In this document: one piece after another, positions 12,967 to 23,816 of the stretch
How the letters are laid out: every line of letters starts with the position of its first letter
Position numbering within the stretch: position 1 is the first letter of the stretch
Source: Hetaerina americana
Taxonomy: Eukaryota > Arthropoda > Insecta > Odonata > Calopterygidae
Length of the DNA: 64,000 nt
Direction of reading: 5' to 3'
Assembly: GCA_022747635.1 (NCBI GenBank)
Contig: JAKTNV010000005.1
Location: forward strand, 48,389,013-48,453,012
Notes under the pieces: generated by a model
The model's input: only the letters and a program-made list of their open reading frames with translations
The model's database searches: none
What the model was told of the DNA's origin: nothing
Translations under genes and position numbers: made by a program

Positions 12967-13038
12967 ATGGGTTAAATGGAAGAAGGGACCATTTGGTCTC
13001 AATTTCGCCCAAATAAAGACCACTATCTATCTATCTAC
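12967..13038 (+). mobile_element. Orphan SINE tail followed by (CTAT)n
   Basis: The segment GGGTTAAATGGAAGAAGGG then GGTCTCAATTTCGCCC then AAATAAAG matches the tail of the SINEs at 26655-27165 and 8632-8826 in order and spacing. A short CTATCTAT simple repeat follows, like a SINE 3' end. No tRNA-like head was found upstream, so this is a truncated copy or the tail of a partner LINE with the same 3' end. Confidence 0.55.
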
Positions 13039-13608
13039 CCTATTTCCTTCCATTTTCGCCTCGGCACTTTACGCACTTGGATTTTCTACGTCCAATTGCA
13101 GGATGGTGACGGTGAACGAAGACCGCCGACGGCACGGTCCCCCAGTGGTTCTTGTACCGGAAAAAATTGACAGAATATTTCCCTCTCGACACCCTGTATT
13201 CCTCTTTTATCCCCTTCTCTCTTTCCAGCCTCATCATGGGGGCACGTAGGGGTTCGAGGAACTGCGAGACTGTGCCCGAAGCCCCGGGAGATCTCCGCGA
13301 CTGGCTGGCTAAAAATCATGGCAGCTTATGAAACTACTTTTTGCCGTATGATGTGAAAAATAAGCTGGAGATACGAAACGAACTAAATTTAGCACCGTAT
13401 ATATTGCCTGGAGCATTTAATGATTGAATGAGAAAATATACCGACGACAAAAACTTTAATGAATGAACAAAGGTAATAAAATCGAATGATCCGAAAAAAG
13501 TACTCGTAAGGACTCGCACTAAATGATTTTGGTAATGGCAATCAGTTGGAAATTAACGTGTATATTAACGCTATCCTTTAATTCTAATATGCATACATTG
13601 CAGTTTTA
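13039..13608. other. No gene seen; CpG-containing patch
   Basis: From 13100 to 13320 the DNA is richer in G, C and CpG, then returns to AT-rich sequence. Open frames in several directions lack motifs. Confidence 0.4.
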
Positions 13609-13650
13609 TTCGCGTTACCGGTTATATTGGTCTATAACCGGTAACGCGAA
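13609..13650. repeat. Perfect 18-bp inverted repeat built on ACCGGT
   Basis: TTCGCGTTACCGGTTATA at 13609-13626 and its exact reverse complement at 13633-13650 flank a 6-base spacer. Each arm contains the self-complementary ACCGGT. A third partial copy, TATACCGGTAATA, follows near 13665-13677. It could be a hairpin, a compact terminal-inverted-repeat remnant, or a paired protein-binding site; the sequence does not decide. Confidence 0.85.
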
Positions 13651-15008
13651 ATTGGTATAATACTATATACCGGTAATATTGTGATGCTTCTTGTGGCTGT
13701 TAATCAAATGTACTCCCAGTTGTGATCTTTTGTCCTGAAAACAATCTGAATGGAGCTGAATAACTCAATGAAACAAATCAGAAATAACGCGAATTTAAAA
13801 AATTTCCTGCTGAATATTTTCGTTAATTTATTATTATATATTGAAAAACAAAATGTTTTGCATTAATGCTGCCATAATTTAAAATTAATATCGTCACCAC
13901 GAAAACGCATTCTAGGTGTAAAATATGAAGCTATTACAGTCATCATAAGCCAATAATGATATGATATTAGGTTTTAGCTAATGAAAAAAATCTCCGAATT
14001 GTTATAACTATATAAAAACAGAGCAGTAAAGTTCGAATTTTTACACTTCGATATCATCTTTGAATCGCATTATTGCTTTTATGACATGGATGTATTGCCA
14101 AATAATTGAATCTTTGAAAGGTTTCAATTTTGGCCTCATATGCTTAAATATTTTTTCCATTTTACCTTTTTTTCCAAAAATTATACAAAATGTACATTTT
14201 GGTTATTTTTTGCAGAAAGTATTAATAGTAAGTGAAAAGGTGGTAAAACTATTATTTAATAATTTATTGCTTTTTCTTCATAGGTCGATTTTTATTAAAT
14301 ATAATTTTTATTTGTAAATGTAAAAATGTTTTAATAGTGTGTATGCTCAAAAGTTTCCATTGAGATATACTATTCAATTATTTTATGAATCATGCCATAT
14401 AAAATAGAGGAAAAAATATCGATGAAATCTTTTGGAATTCGTTTTACAGAAATAAATGGCTTTAGTACTGCAATAGATAATAAAATTTTTTTCCTGTACT
14501 GGTCATCAAAATATCAAATAATATGGTGTACTTAGACATGTACAAACTTCAATAACGAATCAACCAGAGTATTTTTATGACTTCCTATAAAACCGTTTAC
14601 ATTAATTTCAAAGATATTTTAGGGTTAAAAAAAATAGGAGAAGCCAAAGAAATTTTTTTTCATCTTCCCATTCAAAAGATTTGTGCCTCTTTCCGTTCCA
14701 TTTTATTATTTTGAAAGAAAAAAGAGATCGATTCGAAGGAAATATCCCCTCCAATCCTCTTAATTTATAGCAAACCAATCTTTATGAAAAAGGAAAATTT
14801 TTCCATAAAATGGACATGTTCATTTTCTTTAATTTTTTTGGGGCATAATAAAAAACGTCTTAAAAACTATGGTTTCCTGCAAACGTAAAGGTACATAATT
14901 ATCAAAAAACAATAAAGCTAAACTCCACGGAGGAGCATCTAATACGCATAATTATTACGAGAAAATTAACAATTATTCAGTACATACTATACATTATAAG
15001 TCACTCAG
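13651..15008. other. No gene seen; very AT-rich DNA
   Basis: Very AT-rich sequence with several A- and T-homopolymer runs. An 85-codon open frame near 14060-14317 is rich in Phe, Ile and Leu and is explained by the base composition. Confidence 0.5.
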
Positions 15009-15026
15009 CAGTCAGCAGCAGTCGTC

Positions 15027-15134
15027 AGTTGGCTTGGCGACGCGGCTGGAGAAAGTTACGACGCCGGTATTGAAAAGCTGGTGACAAGGATACAAAAAGT
15101 GACTGCTCCTCAAGGCAACTATGTAGAAAAATAG
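15027..15134 (+). pseudogene. Mariner-type transposase, C-terminal end only (copy A)
   Basis: The frame ending in TAG at 15132-15134 reads ESYDAGIEKLVTRIQKV (from 15051) and then APQGNYVEK. This matches the usual mariner ending FY..GI.KL..R..KC...GDYVEK. The domain upstream, including the DD(34)D catalytic core, is absent. The 95 bases after the stop end in GACCCTACTTTTCCAATCGC near 15207-15226, which read in reverse resemble the outer end of a mariner terminal repeat (GAGGG...GGAAAAGTA). Copy A therefore probably keeps its 3' end but has lost nearly all the rest. Confidence 0.62.
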
Positions 15135-15229
15135 CTAAATACTCAACCTTTCCAATGATGTACGCAAACTTGAGAATAAATTTGATTTTTCATGAAAAAA
15201 AAGGAGACCCTACTTTTCCAATCGCCCTC

Positions 15230-15352
15230 AAGAACGGCCTTGTCAATTGGTTCAACCCTCAGGCGGCGAGCTTCTATCCAGAGGGGTTAGAGAAGCTAGT
15301 GCAGTGGTACGAAAAATACTTAGATGTGAACAGCGATTATGTATCTAAATGA
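15230..15352 (+). pseudogene. Mariner-type transposase, C-terminal end only (copy B)
   Basis: An open frame ends with TGA at 15350-15352 and includes LVNWFNPQAASFYPEGLEKL followed by VQWYEKYLDVNSDYV, again the mariner transposase tail (SFY..GL.KLV..Y.K.L...DYV). It is in a different frame from copy A and only about 95 bases downstream of copy A's stop. The two tails differ in most non-consensus residues, so they come from different elements. The open frame extends back to 15155, but that part overlaps the apparent 3' end of copy A and is not transposase. Probably copy A inserted into copy B and both were later truncated. Confidence 0.68.
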
Positions 15353-15394
15353 AGTGGCTTTGCAGCTAACTAAGAGTGCCAATGAAATGTGTTA

Positions 15395-15843
15395 CATATG
15401 AGTATATTTTTACGGCGCAGAAACGTGGCCATTGAAGCAGGAGGATAGACGTGGATTTAAAGCTTTTGAAATGCGGGTGTACAGAAGGACAGGGAATGTG
15501 AAATAGACCAAAAAGAAAACAAATGAGGCGGTGCTGGGTATGATGGGTAAGGAGGGAGATTTTTGGGAGAAATCATAAGTAGGTAGGAAATATGGATGAA
15601 GGGCGCATTGATCGGTAGTGGCATGTTAAAGTCTGTAATAGAGGGGAGAATGTTAGGCAAACGAGGAAAGGGAAGGAATAGGATAGAGATGTTGGACGGA
15701 ATGAAGGGAAGAAAGCACTACACAGAGATGAAGAGGGACTTGTTGCAGAGTATGATTTTGCATTGTGCTTTTTCCGGAGATAGTTAACTGGTAGTTGTAT
15801 CCATCCGAAATCTACCTAAACCGGTAGATTACCTTAAAAAAAA
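15395..15843 (+). mobile_element. 5'-truncated LINE 3' end with tail (same family as 44760-45491)
   Basis: From about 15395 the DNA matches the reading frame of the LINE copy near 45 kb: YGAETWPLKQEDRR, then KAFEMRVYRRTGNVK and a stop, later GSGMLKSVIEGRMLGKRGKG and MLDGMKG. It carries frameshifts and stops, so it is dead. The 3' untranslated tail at 15789-15843 matches the 45-kb copy closely, including the hairpin-like CTACC...GGTAG and an ending in CCTTAAAAAAAA. It lies 40 bases after mariner copy B. Confidence 0.8.
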
Positions 15844-18430
15844 CATATCACGCAAAAGTAAACAAAGATGCGAGTTAGCGGAGAGAAGGTACTATGAACT
15901 ATGAAACATGAGTTCCTTCTCTTCCTTGAGCAATTTGTTTTAGCCACAGAAAATTCGGAATACGAATATCGTATATTCTCAAACTCGTATATTCACGTTT
16001 CATTTGTGCTTGTTTCTCTGTGTTTTCTTTTGCTAGCCCTATTTCGCTCCTTTTTTTTCCATTATTGTTCACACCGGTGAGACTTTCTTTCAAGGTATGT
16101 CTATATACATTTACATATTTTTTTAATATGAATTCACGATCAGAATATACCGGATAACGGAAAAGTTTTGGATGAACCGTAGCCCAAAGTATAACTTGTA
16201 TAGTTGTCTGTCAACTACGTTTAAGGCAAAATCTAGGGCGTCAAACATTAGTTCCTTCTTTAGTTTTTCTCATGTTCTACCAGTCTTAATGCTGAACATG
16301 TAGCTCTTCCGTGTTAGCCGAATATCCTTTGTTACACAAGGCCTTCGTTCCCAATATCTTCCTTCGAGGTTTTCACCAGGTCATATCTTTTTTATATGTC
16401 CTACTTCGTCGTAATTCATCCTCTTTTCCCTACTGGTTTGAAATCTACCTCATCTGAAAACCCTGGAATCTACGATTATCCACTTCCCTTTTAGTTCATA
16501 CTTACGACTCATAGTTCATTTCGCTCCTTTTTTATCCCTTTATCAACCTTGTCTTTACTACTTTACTTATCGTTCCTGTGGCCTTCACTATAGCAATTAC
16601 TTTTCCTACCGATACTTTAAGACTTTGCACTATTCCACAATGCCTGCTTAGTATGGATATGAAATACTTCCCACGAAGTGAAGCCTGGAACAGTAGAAAA
16701 TATACTTTTCCTACGTTGATAAAATTTATTCCTCGCAGCTACTTTTACTCTCCCCATTTACTTCTTGTGTTTATAGTTTGAGTGTTCCACTAGAAGTTTC
16801 ATTTTCTCCTGTGAATATTAAACTTTTCTTCTCGTTATTGATCACCTTTCTACACTCTGAGCACTTCAGCATCAAGGTAACGGTTTTGCCATTGCGAGTT
16901 CTACGCAATGTAATTCAGTTCAATTATGCATTTTATTCTTGATATTTCTTTGCATGCAGACGAAAAACTTTATGAGACTATAGTGAGTGTATTTTCTAAA
17001 CGCTTCATTTATTCATTTTTAAAGAACATTTCTGAGAAAACCATTTTTGAGTCCTCTCTTCCATTTGTGCACTCTAATCGTGATGTCTGTAAAGTCACAA
17101 AAGTAATAAGTAGTAGTAACTCTTTGAGGTGCACTTACTATAAATTCATGGCACGTGTATTTATTCTGTAAAACTTAAAAAAAAAGAAATTTCATTAAAA
17201 ATGACCAAGGACCCAACCATCGACACCTTCAACGATATATCTTGTGCAATGTATTTAAAATTAAATCAATTGAAGTTTAGTCAAACGTAGTGCAACGTGT
17301 CGCATCTGATGTAACTTGAATAAGGCAATGCATTCTATATTCATGGCGTCTCTAAGAATCTGCTATCAGGGTCACGCATAGTTAGAAACCGCAGTTAACA
17401 TGCAGTTTGGAATTGTATAGACACTACGACGAATGTCCTTGAACTAGGATTAGCGTTCCCTATCTGATTTGATTCGAAAGTTGAAAAATATATCAATTAC
17501 TTTTTTGAATCAAAATAGATGAAACGACAAATAGCGTCAAAAACGTACTTGCGAGCACTATCCATTGACTGTGATGGCGTGCGTAGAGAAGATCAGCTCT
17601 TACAATGTTGCCAAATCATAATTCAGTGGCCTTGAACACTTGATTAAGGTGTTAATTTTGTTTCCTTTTTCTCCTTGGAAGCTGTATCAATTTTTCATTC
17701 TGTCTAAATAAAAGTGTTCGCTTCGGAAAGTACATGAATTTGCATTATCACACCTGCACTCAATCTGTACCAGTAAGTAACCATAATTCATAACCATTCA
17801 CTAATTACAAGTATTTGGAAATTATTATTCAAGCCACCATTTGATTTGATTATCCCTTGGTAAAATTACATACCAAAAGTATTCTTTCATATCAAGTATA
17901 ACACGCACAACCCTTTATACCGGCCACTGTAAGGAAAATATTAATTATGTTCTAAATAGAATCACTATAGATGTATGGGATAACAATCTGGTTTGGATAT
18001 GTTATTGCAAAATAAAACTTATATCTGCATTTAAAAACAGAATTTTAAGAATGGTTATTCAAGAGACAAAGAATGACAAATGTTATGGTATTTTCGTGAC
18101 TAATTATGAACTTAACATTCTCCTCTTTCACATCTGTATAAGTACTTGTTACTGAACGATGAAAAAAAGGGCCGATTTGGCAAGGAAACAATTCTCCTTT
18201 ATTTTTATTGGTAAACTTTGCGAAATTAGAAGACAATATCCCAATAAAAATATTTAATACAAGCGCTTAATGTGAGCAGGTATTTGATTAATACTTTTTT
18301 TATTCTTATGCGACGTATAATATTAAATAATACAAATTTTGCCAACAGTGAGTGCAAAAAACATTGCAGTATTCCACACAGTCATTGGGAAATAAATAAC
18401 GGATTTTCTTTGCGTGGATTCTCTTTCCTC
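15844..18430. other. No gene seen; old repeat trace at 16150-16330
   Basis: Mostly AT-rich. A stretch around 16165-16310 shares GATGAACC(G/A)TAGCC and (T/C)CTTAATGCTG-like words in the same order with 60850-60935, suggesting an old interspersed repeat. From 16400 to 16800 the plus strand is T/C-rich. No coding motif was recognised. Confidence 0.35.
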
Positions 18431-18850
18431 AAATTGTTATCATGAACTTATCTAATCCCCTAAAATTTGTTCTTCCCGCAGAGTCTTCCATTCTCACTTA
18501 TTCCGTCTACACAAAATGGCTGCCCCTGAGTTCAGAGTTGCCTACGCCATTCATCTCCGACCACTCCCCTACCCGCAACCATTGCACAGCCTTCTTTTGC
18601 TCAGCCCTTTTGCGTCGTACCCTCCACGCTCTCCCTCTAAATTTCCTGCACGAGCGAAAATGGAATTCGTAATGACCACCTCAAGGCTTTAATCTATACT
18701 TATTACCACCTTCTACCTCTCCCAATTACGTCATCGTGTCGGCGCCTTCGTTTCCCTGCTTCGTTCCACCATCGCTCTCGACTGTGCCCACCTTCTCCTG
18801 CTGAAACATTTCCCCTTGATCAGGTTTCCTTTCCCTTTACACTTCTCTCA
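18431..18850. repeat. C/T-rich block
   Basis: Pyrimidine-rich plus strand. A 76-codon frame at 18442-18672 has no recognisable domain. Confidence 0.4.
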
Positions 18851-21800
18851 ATAGAGTCAAAATTTTATACTTTGTAGCATTTGATCAAATGTTATGAGAT
18901 CAGAATTTCTTTAAAAAAGGCAATTTCTTTAGATTTTCGTGAGCTATAAATTTTTCATATTTGTATTGCTAAATCTATGAATAGAATACGGGACCGCATA
19001 TGAAGCGTTAAATATTGAAAATGAAACCTTCTTTTACCGCAGTCTATGAATTTTAACATATTGGGAAGTCTTGACCTAAATTGATTAGTTTGAATACTAA
19101 TTTTTAATAATAAATTGCATTGAATAAAGAAGGAAAATAACTGTGCTTAAGTATGGTAGGTAACTAGGGAAGATTTGTCCGCCTAAAAAATATTGAAATG
19201 AATATATTTTTGACAGGTCACTTTTTTGCGATTGCACATATAGCCACAAGAGTTTTGGATATAAGAATAAAACTGTGAGAGTAATTATTGTTAATTTACA
19301 GGATGGTGGCGCCTGCATCAATTTTTGACTGATTTTTAACAAAATACAGTCTATTTGACAGCCAACACTATAAATCAAGTATAAATAAATGGTTTTATTT
19401 AAAATAAAAAATCAAACAATAATATTGAACGTCTAAACTATTCGCTGCTATAAAAAAACTTGTCATAAACACTGTCCCGTCATCTTCTGCCAAAAGGACA
19501 AATAGTTTTAGCACTAATTTTATTGAAAATCGAATTTTCACAACATTACTATTATGTTCTCATATTAATATCATACAAAAAACCACAAATATTCATTAAA
19601 TGATTTAAGATATTTAAATATGTTCTTGGGGGGCAAAAACAGGTAATTTATTAGTTTTTGCGAATGGAAATTTAACATGGTGTTGTTAATACGACCCGCT
19701 CTTTTATGGCATCCTTCAATTTATACGTGTAATTATGGGCCATAGAATTTATCGTGTAGCTAATGCACTAGTCGGAATATGCAAAACATAATTTATACCG
19801 ATTGCTTTACCAATAATCATATTCACATTTATATTAATTCTCAATTAATAGCCTGTAGGATCACTTACTTGAAGAATGGTGGAGACAGCCCTAGACGGTA
19901 ATGATTTGTAATGAATTTCATCATCAAGAGTTAGCCATACCTGCGTTAATTCAAGTTTACTCGGACGAAAAATTAATAAACACCCATACTCGGTTTCGGC
20001 TTTATTACAGCTTAGAAGTAATTTTTTTCACAAGTAGTGAAATGGTGATTCAAAGGCAATAGCTGGGAAAAATAGAAATGAAATCAAACTGAGTTGGCGA
20101 TGGACAAATTAAGTTACCTTTTGAAAAGTGGTTTAAGGCAGAAGCCAAAGGAATACTCTGAACAGAAAAAGAAGAGAACTATTAGGAAACCTTCTGAGGT
20201 ACACATTTTATTCAAAACCCACAGAGAAAAGCGCTTAATGAGATAAGATAAGTCAAATTATGGAAGCCATAAAAACAAAGGTAAGAAGCAATTAAGAGTC
20301 TGGCACAAGCTTTTAAACGATGATTCTAATATCACTAAATGCCGTTCCTAATTACTTTCCTAAGTTGATGGTTTAAGACATATCTCAGTGTTTCAACATG
20401 TGTCATAATTTTTTCTGTGGCAAATTTTCCTTTCAGAATTGTAACCCGCGTTACTTTCCATTGGCCAATGGAAGTTCGAATTTGAGTTTTATAGATAGAA
20501 ATAGAGCTCAGACAAAATCGTTTCTTTCTTAAGTGAAAGTAACTCGTAAATTTTGAAGTTTCGTAGATATATTCGATAAAATTTAATATAGAAGGACGCT
20601 AATAGCTGCGTAGATGAGCCTGGTGCCAAAGTAACTGTCGGATAACATATTCACGTTATATGATAGCATCCCATAGAGTGCCGCGTGAAAAATATGATAT
20701 CAAGTATTTTAAAAAAACTTTAAAGTAGTACTTAAAAAATATTTAATTTCCATAGTTAAAATCCTTAATTAAAGTAACTTTAAAATACGCAAGGGCAAAC
20801 ATTTTTAGAGTGGTTGTAGTTTCTTACAAGTCATATTGTTGATTTTCTGAATTGTTAAACCTTGTGACATAGTGACGATGATTCAACTCATAATTTCAAA
20901 CCTTGTACCCAAACTTATCAATAAAGCTAAGTAAAGCAGATGGGGGAAATAATCCAAGAGGCAAAATTGATTTTGATTTGAGGAAATTGGTGCAACTTAA
21001 ATTACAGAACTTAACTCAATTCCTATATTGGATTTTCGTTTTAATAGGTTGAAAAAGCCTTACCCAGAAATATTTCGGATGGTGATACCTTTCTACCTTT
21101 AAAAATATGTTCAACATAATTTTATATTATCCAAAGTAGCACGTGTCATCTAATTCCTATAATTTCTCTTATATTAACGGCCTAGCTGGCAGTAATCGCC
21201 TGCTAGTGCAGACTTTGTAGGATCGAGTCTTTCCTAATTAATTTCCTTTTTTTACGACTTTATTGTGAATGAATTCTCTTTTCAATACATCTAGTTTTAT
21301 AAATAAACAACGTGGCCATTTTTTATAGTCTCATAAAATACTGATAAAAAAGATTTAAACTACAATAAATGAATTTCGTCTACACAGTATTTCACAACCC
21401 TCTTGAAAACAATAAATTGTTCTTGGGCGTTTTTGTTTTTTCAACTAACAGATTTTAGCACCCAATTGGAAAATTCATTCAAATACCATCACTAAAAAGC
21501 ATTAAAAATTCACAAAGAGAAAGCAATTATTGCTCCATTAAGCTTAATTAGGTTCACCATGAAGAACAAAGGCATAATTTATCGAACCTGTCCCAGACTA
21601 ATGTAAATACAGTACATCTGTAATTCAGGGGAGAGGATACGGCGAGACAAAATGCCTCATTTTCCTCAAACCTATAACGATATCTCACCGAGAATGAAAA
21701 TTCCCCACCCCATTGCAAAGTTTGAAATGAAGCCCATTACAATAAAAAAGGGGAGGAACGGACGGAAAGAATTCGTAGTAATTCCAAGAATGTTTCGAAA

Positions 21801-21895
21801 GCTGTATGACTCTTCGTTTTGGATATCAACCCCCGTTGATGGCACAGTGCTTCAACAATGTGAGGAAATGCGCTTTCCTCTCTGAGCTAATACTT
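18851..21895. other. No gene seen; weak tRNA-like segment near 21180-21235
   Basis: AT-rich DNA. Near 21180-21235, TAGCTGGCAGTAATCGCC and, 23 bases later, GGATCGAGTCT resemble tRNA A and B boxes. Spacing is plausible, but both are imperfect and no body or second copy was found, so a SINE head is only possible. Other frames show no motif. Confidence 0.35.
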
Positions 21896-23010
21896 CCTTT
21901 GGCAAATAGAGAAGGAAGGAGAGTGAGCGAGAGAGATCACAGTAGGATGGTAAAGGTAGGAAAAAAATAACTCCGGACAAAAGGTGGAATGGAATTCACA
22001 CAGGGATTATAACAGCATATGTGAAGACTGGAGTTTTAAAGTGGGAATAAGAAAGGAAAAGAAAGGAGATACAAAACAACGAAGCGAGAGTGAGGGAGCC
22101 CCGCAGAAAAGAAAACAAGTGAGCCAGTGAGTGAATGAGAGGAGGAGAAAGAGCGAAAAAGGCAAAAAGAGAGAGGAAAAAAAGAAATAGAAAAAATGAG
22201 GAGGGAGAGGGGATGGTGGGATCGGAGGGATAGGAAGGGAGGGGAAGGGTTGAGGAAGGAGGGACAACAAAAGAGGAACGGTTTGCTTCGCTCACTTTTT
22301 CTCGTGTTCCTCTTTTTATTTTTCATCCGCTCGTTCGTCGAGCTCATAAAATAATGATTCCCCCACTCTCCCACCTCCTTCCTTCCATTCCACCACTACC
22401 TCCCACATCTTTCCAACACTCCTCGCCCCTCCCCCCCCTCCAATCCCTCTTGCCCGACGTTCCTGCCGTCTCTCCCATCCCAATCCTTCCTACCTTCCAA
22501 CTCCTTCTCCTCCCCCCGCCCAAACTCTCACCTCCAATATTTGGTGTCCTTTTCTGCCGTTCCAAAGTTCCCCTCCTCGCTCCTTCCTGTCCCTCCCTCA
22601 CTCTTCCGCTTCTCACGCCCCACTCCCTTTCGTCCACGCCGCGTGCGCTCTCGCCAATTTCGCCTCACATCCTTGGATTCCCCTGGGGACACCTCTTCCA
22701 TTCGCGGGAGCAAACATCGCCTCGTCAACCCCTCTCTACCCTCCTGTATTTTAAGCCTCCTCTTCACCTCTCCCCTTCATCCCTCACCCTCCCCAACACT
22801 CACCAGTTCCTCCGCTACGCGACCACCGTGTCCGTCTCCTGCCTTCTCCCACCACCTCTTTTCCACCCCTCCAATTCGCCCTTTACCACCTCGCCTCAAC
22901 CCCTATTTCAACCTTCTCCCACCGTTCTCCACCTTCCTTTTTCTCCTCCACTTCCCGCTTTGCTCCTTCCTTTCCACTCACCTCCATGTTCCCCAAGGCA
23001 TACATACCGT
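21896..23010. repeat. Purine-rich block switching to a long pyrimidine-rich block
   Basis: On the plus strand 21900-22270 is G/A-rich (many GAGAGA, GGAGGG and AAAGAAA words) and 22350-23000 is almost entirely C/T with short interruptions. The switch occurs in about 80 bases near 22280-22350. Long frames on both strands (up to 223 codons, Pro/Ser/Leu-rich) follow from this composition and show no domain. Long homopurine-homopyrimidine tracts can adopt triplex structure, which is general knowledge and not shown here. Confidence 0.7.
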
Positions 23011-23435
23011 TTTTTCTCAGTCTAAACATGCCATAGACAACTTGCTCTTTATTTTTTCAATAATCTATTATATATGAATTGGGTGATAAAGCGTTTAGTG
23101 ACCACGATCTTGGATACTTGTGATTACATGGTAATGCTGTTCGTATTTTTTTTGTTCATTTTTTATCCCCACCAACTATATTTTGATGGCCGCGGAACAT
23201 TTTCAAGGTGTAAGAATTCTAATATTTTCCAACAGGGTTTGGCCCTTGTAGGTACAAATGATTCGATTTTTATTTCCACGCATAACCAATAGAAATTAAA
23301 AATTTTACGAAGCCATAATCCAACTGGTGAGAATACCTTATGGGATTACATGAAGTAACGAGGATTGACTGACATCTGATTCTTCCCTCTCATTTTTTCT
23401 CTCTTAAACTGCATGCATCCATTCCTTAATATAAA
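23011..23435. other. No gene seen
   Basis: AT-rich spacer between the pyrimidine block and the LINE fragment. A 72-codon frame at 23074-23292 has no motif. Confidence 0.4.
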
Positions 23436-23816
23436 ATGTTGAATTGGCTTAAACTCGAACGGAGGCGAATGCTTCAAAAGGCCTCACAATTATTTAAAGT
23501 TCTGAAACCTAAAACCCCTTCATATTTATATGAAAATTTTATATTCAATTCACTTACGACAAAGAGATCAACTCGCATTACAAAAACATTCCATCTTCCC
23601 AAATACCTCACGGCTATATATGAAAAGTCATTCAGTGTTTCATCCTGTAAACTATGGAACTCTTTGCCTAATAAAGTTAAATTATCCAGGAACACATCCC
23701 AATTCAACAGAAACATGTTTGAATATCTGTCTACCACACTATCAAACATAATTAGTTTAATCAAAAAATATTGGAAAAACATTAAAATAAAATATGATGA
23801 ATACCTCTCTGAGTAG
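23436..23816 (+). CDS. LINE reverse-transcriptase polyprotein, C-terminal fragment (second LINE type)
   Basis: The 126-residue open frame has the typical end of a LINE ORF2 of the broad Jockey/CR1-like kind. LERRRMLQKASQLFKVL (7-23) is followed by PSYLYENF (28-35), then KRSTRI, and EKSFSVSSCKLWNSLPNKVK (63-82), where the LWNSLP box at 73-78 is the most diagnostic. It ends with TAG at 23814-23816. There is a stop just upstream of the methionine in this frame and no reverse-transcriptase core, so the copy is 5'-truncated and the ATG is not a real start. It is unrelated in sequence to the 44.8-kb LINE. The absence of stops or frameshifts suggests a fairly recent insertion. Confidence 0.78.
   Translation: MLNWLKLERRRMLQKASQLFKVLKPKTPSYLYENFIFNSLTTKRSTRITKTFHLPKYLTAIYEKSFSVSSCKLWNSLPNKVKLSRNTSQFNRNMFEYLSTTLSNIISLIKKYWKNIKIKYDEYLSE

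Noticed and set aside
22354..23025. 223-codon open frame (and overlapping minus-strand frames)
   Set aside because: Almost entirely Pro, Ser and Leu from a C/T-rich tract; several frames are open at once, as expected from composition.
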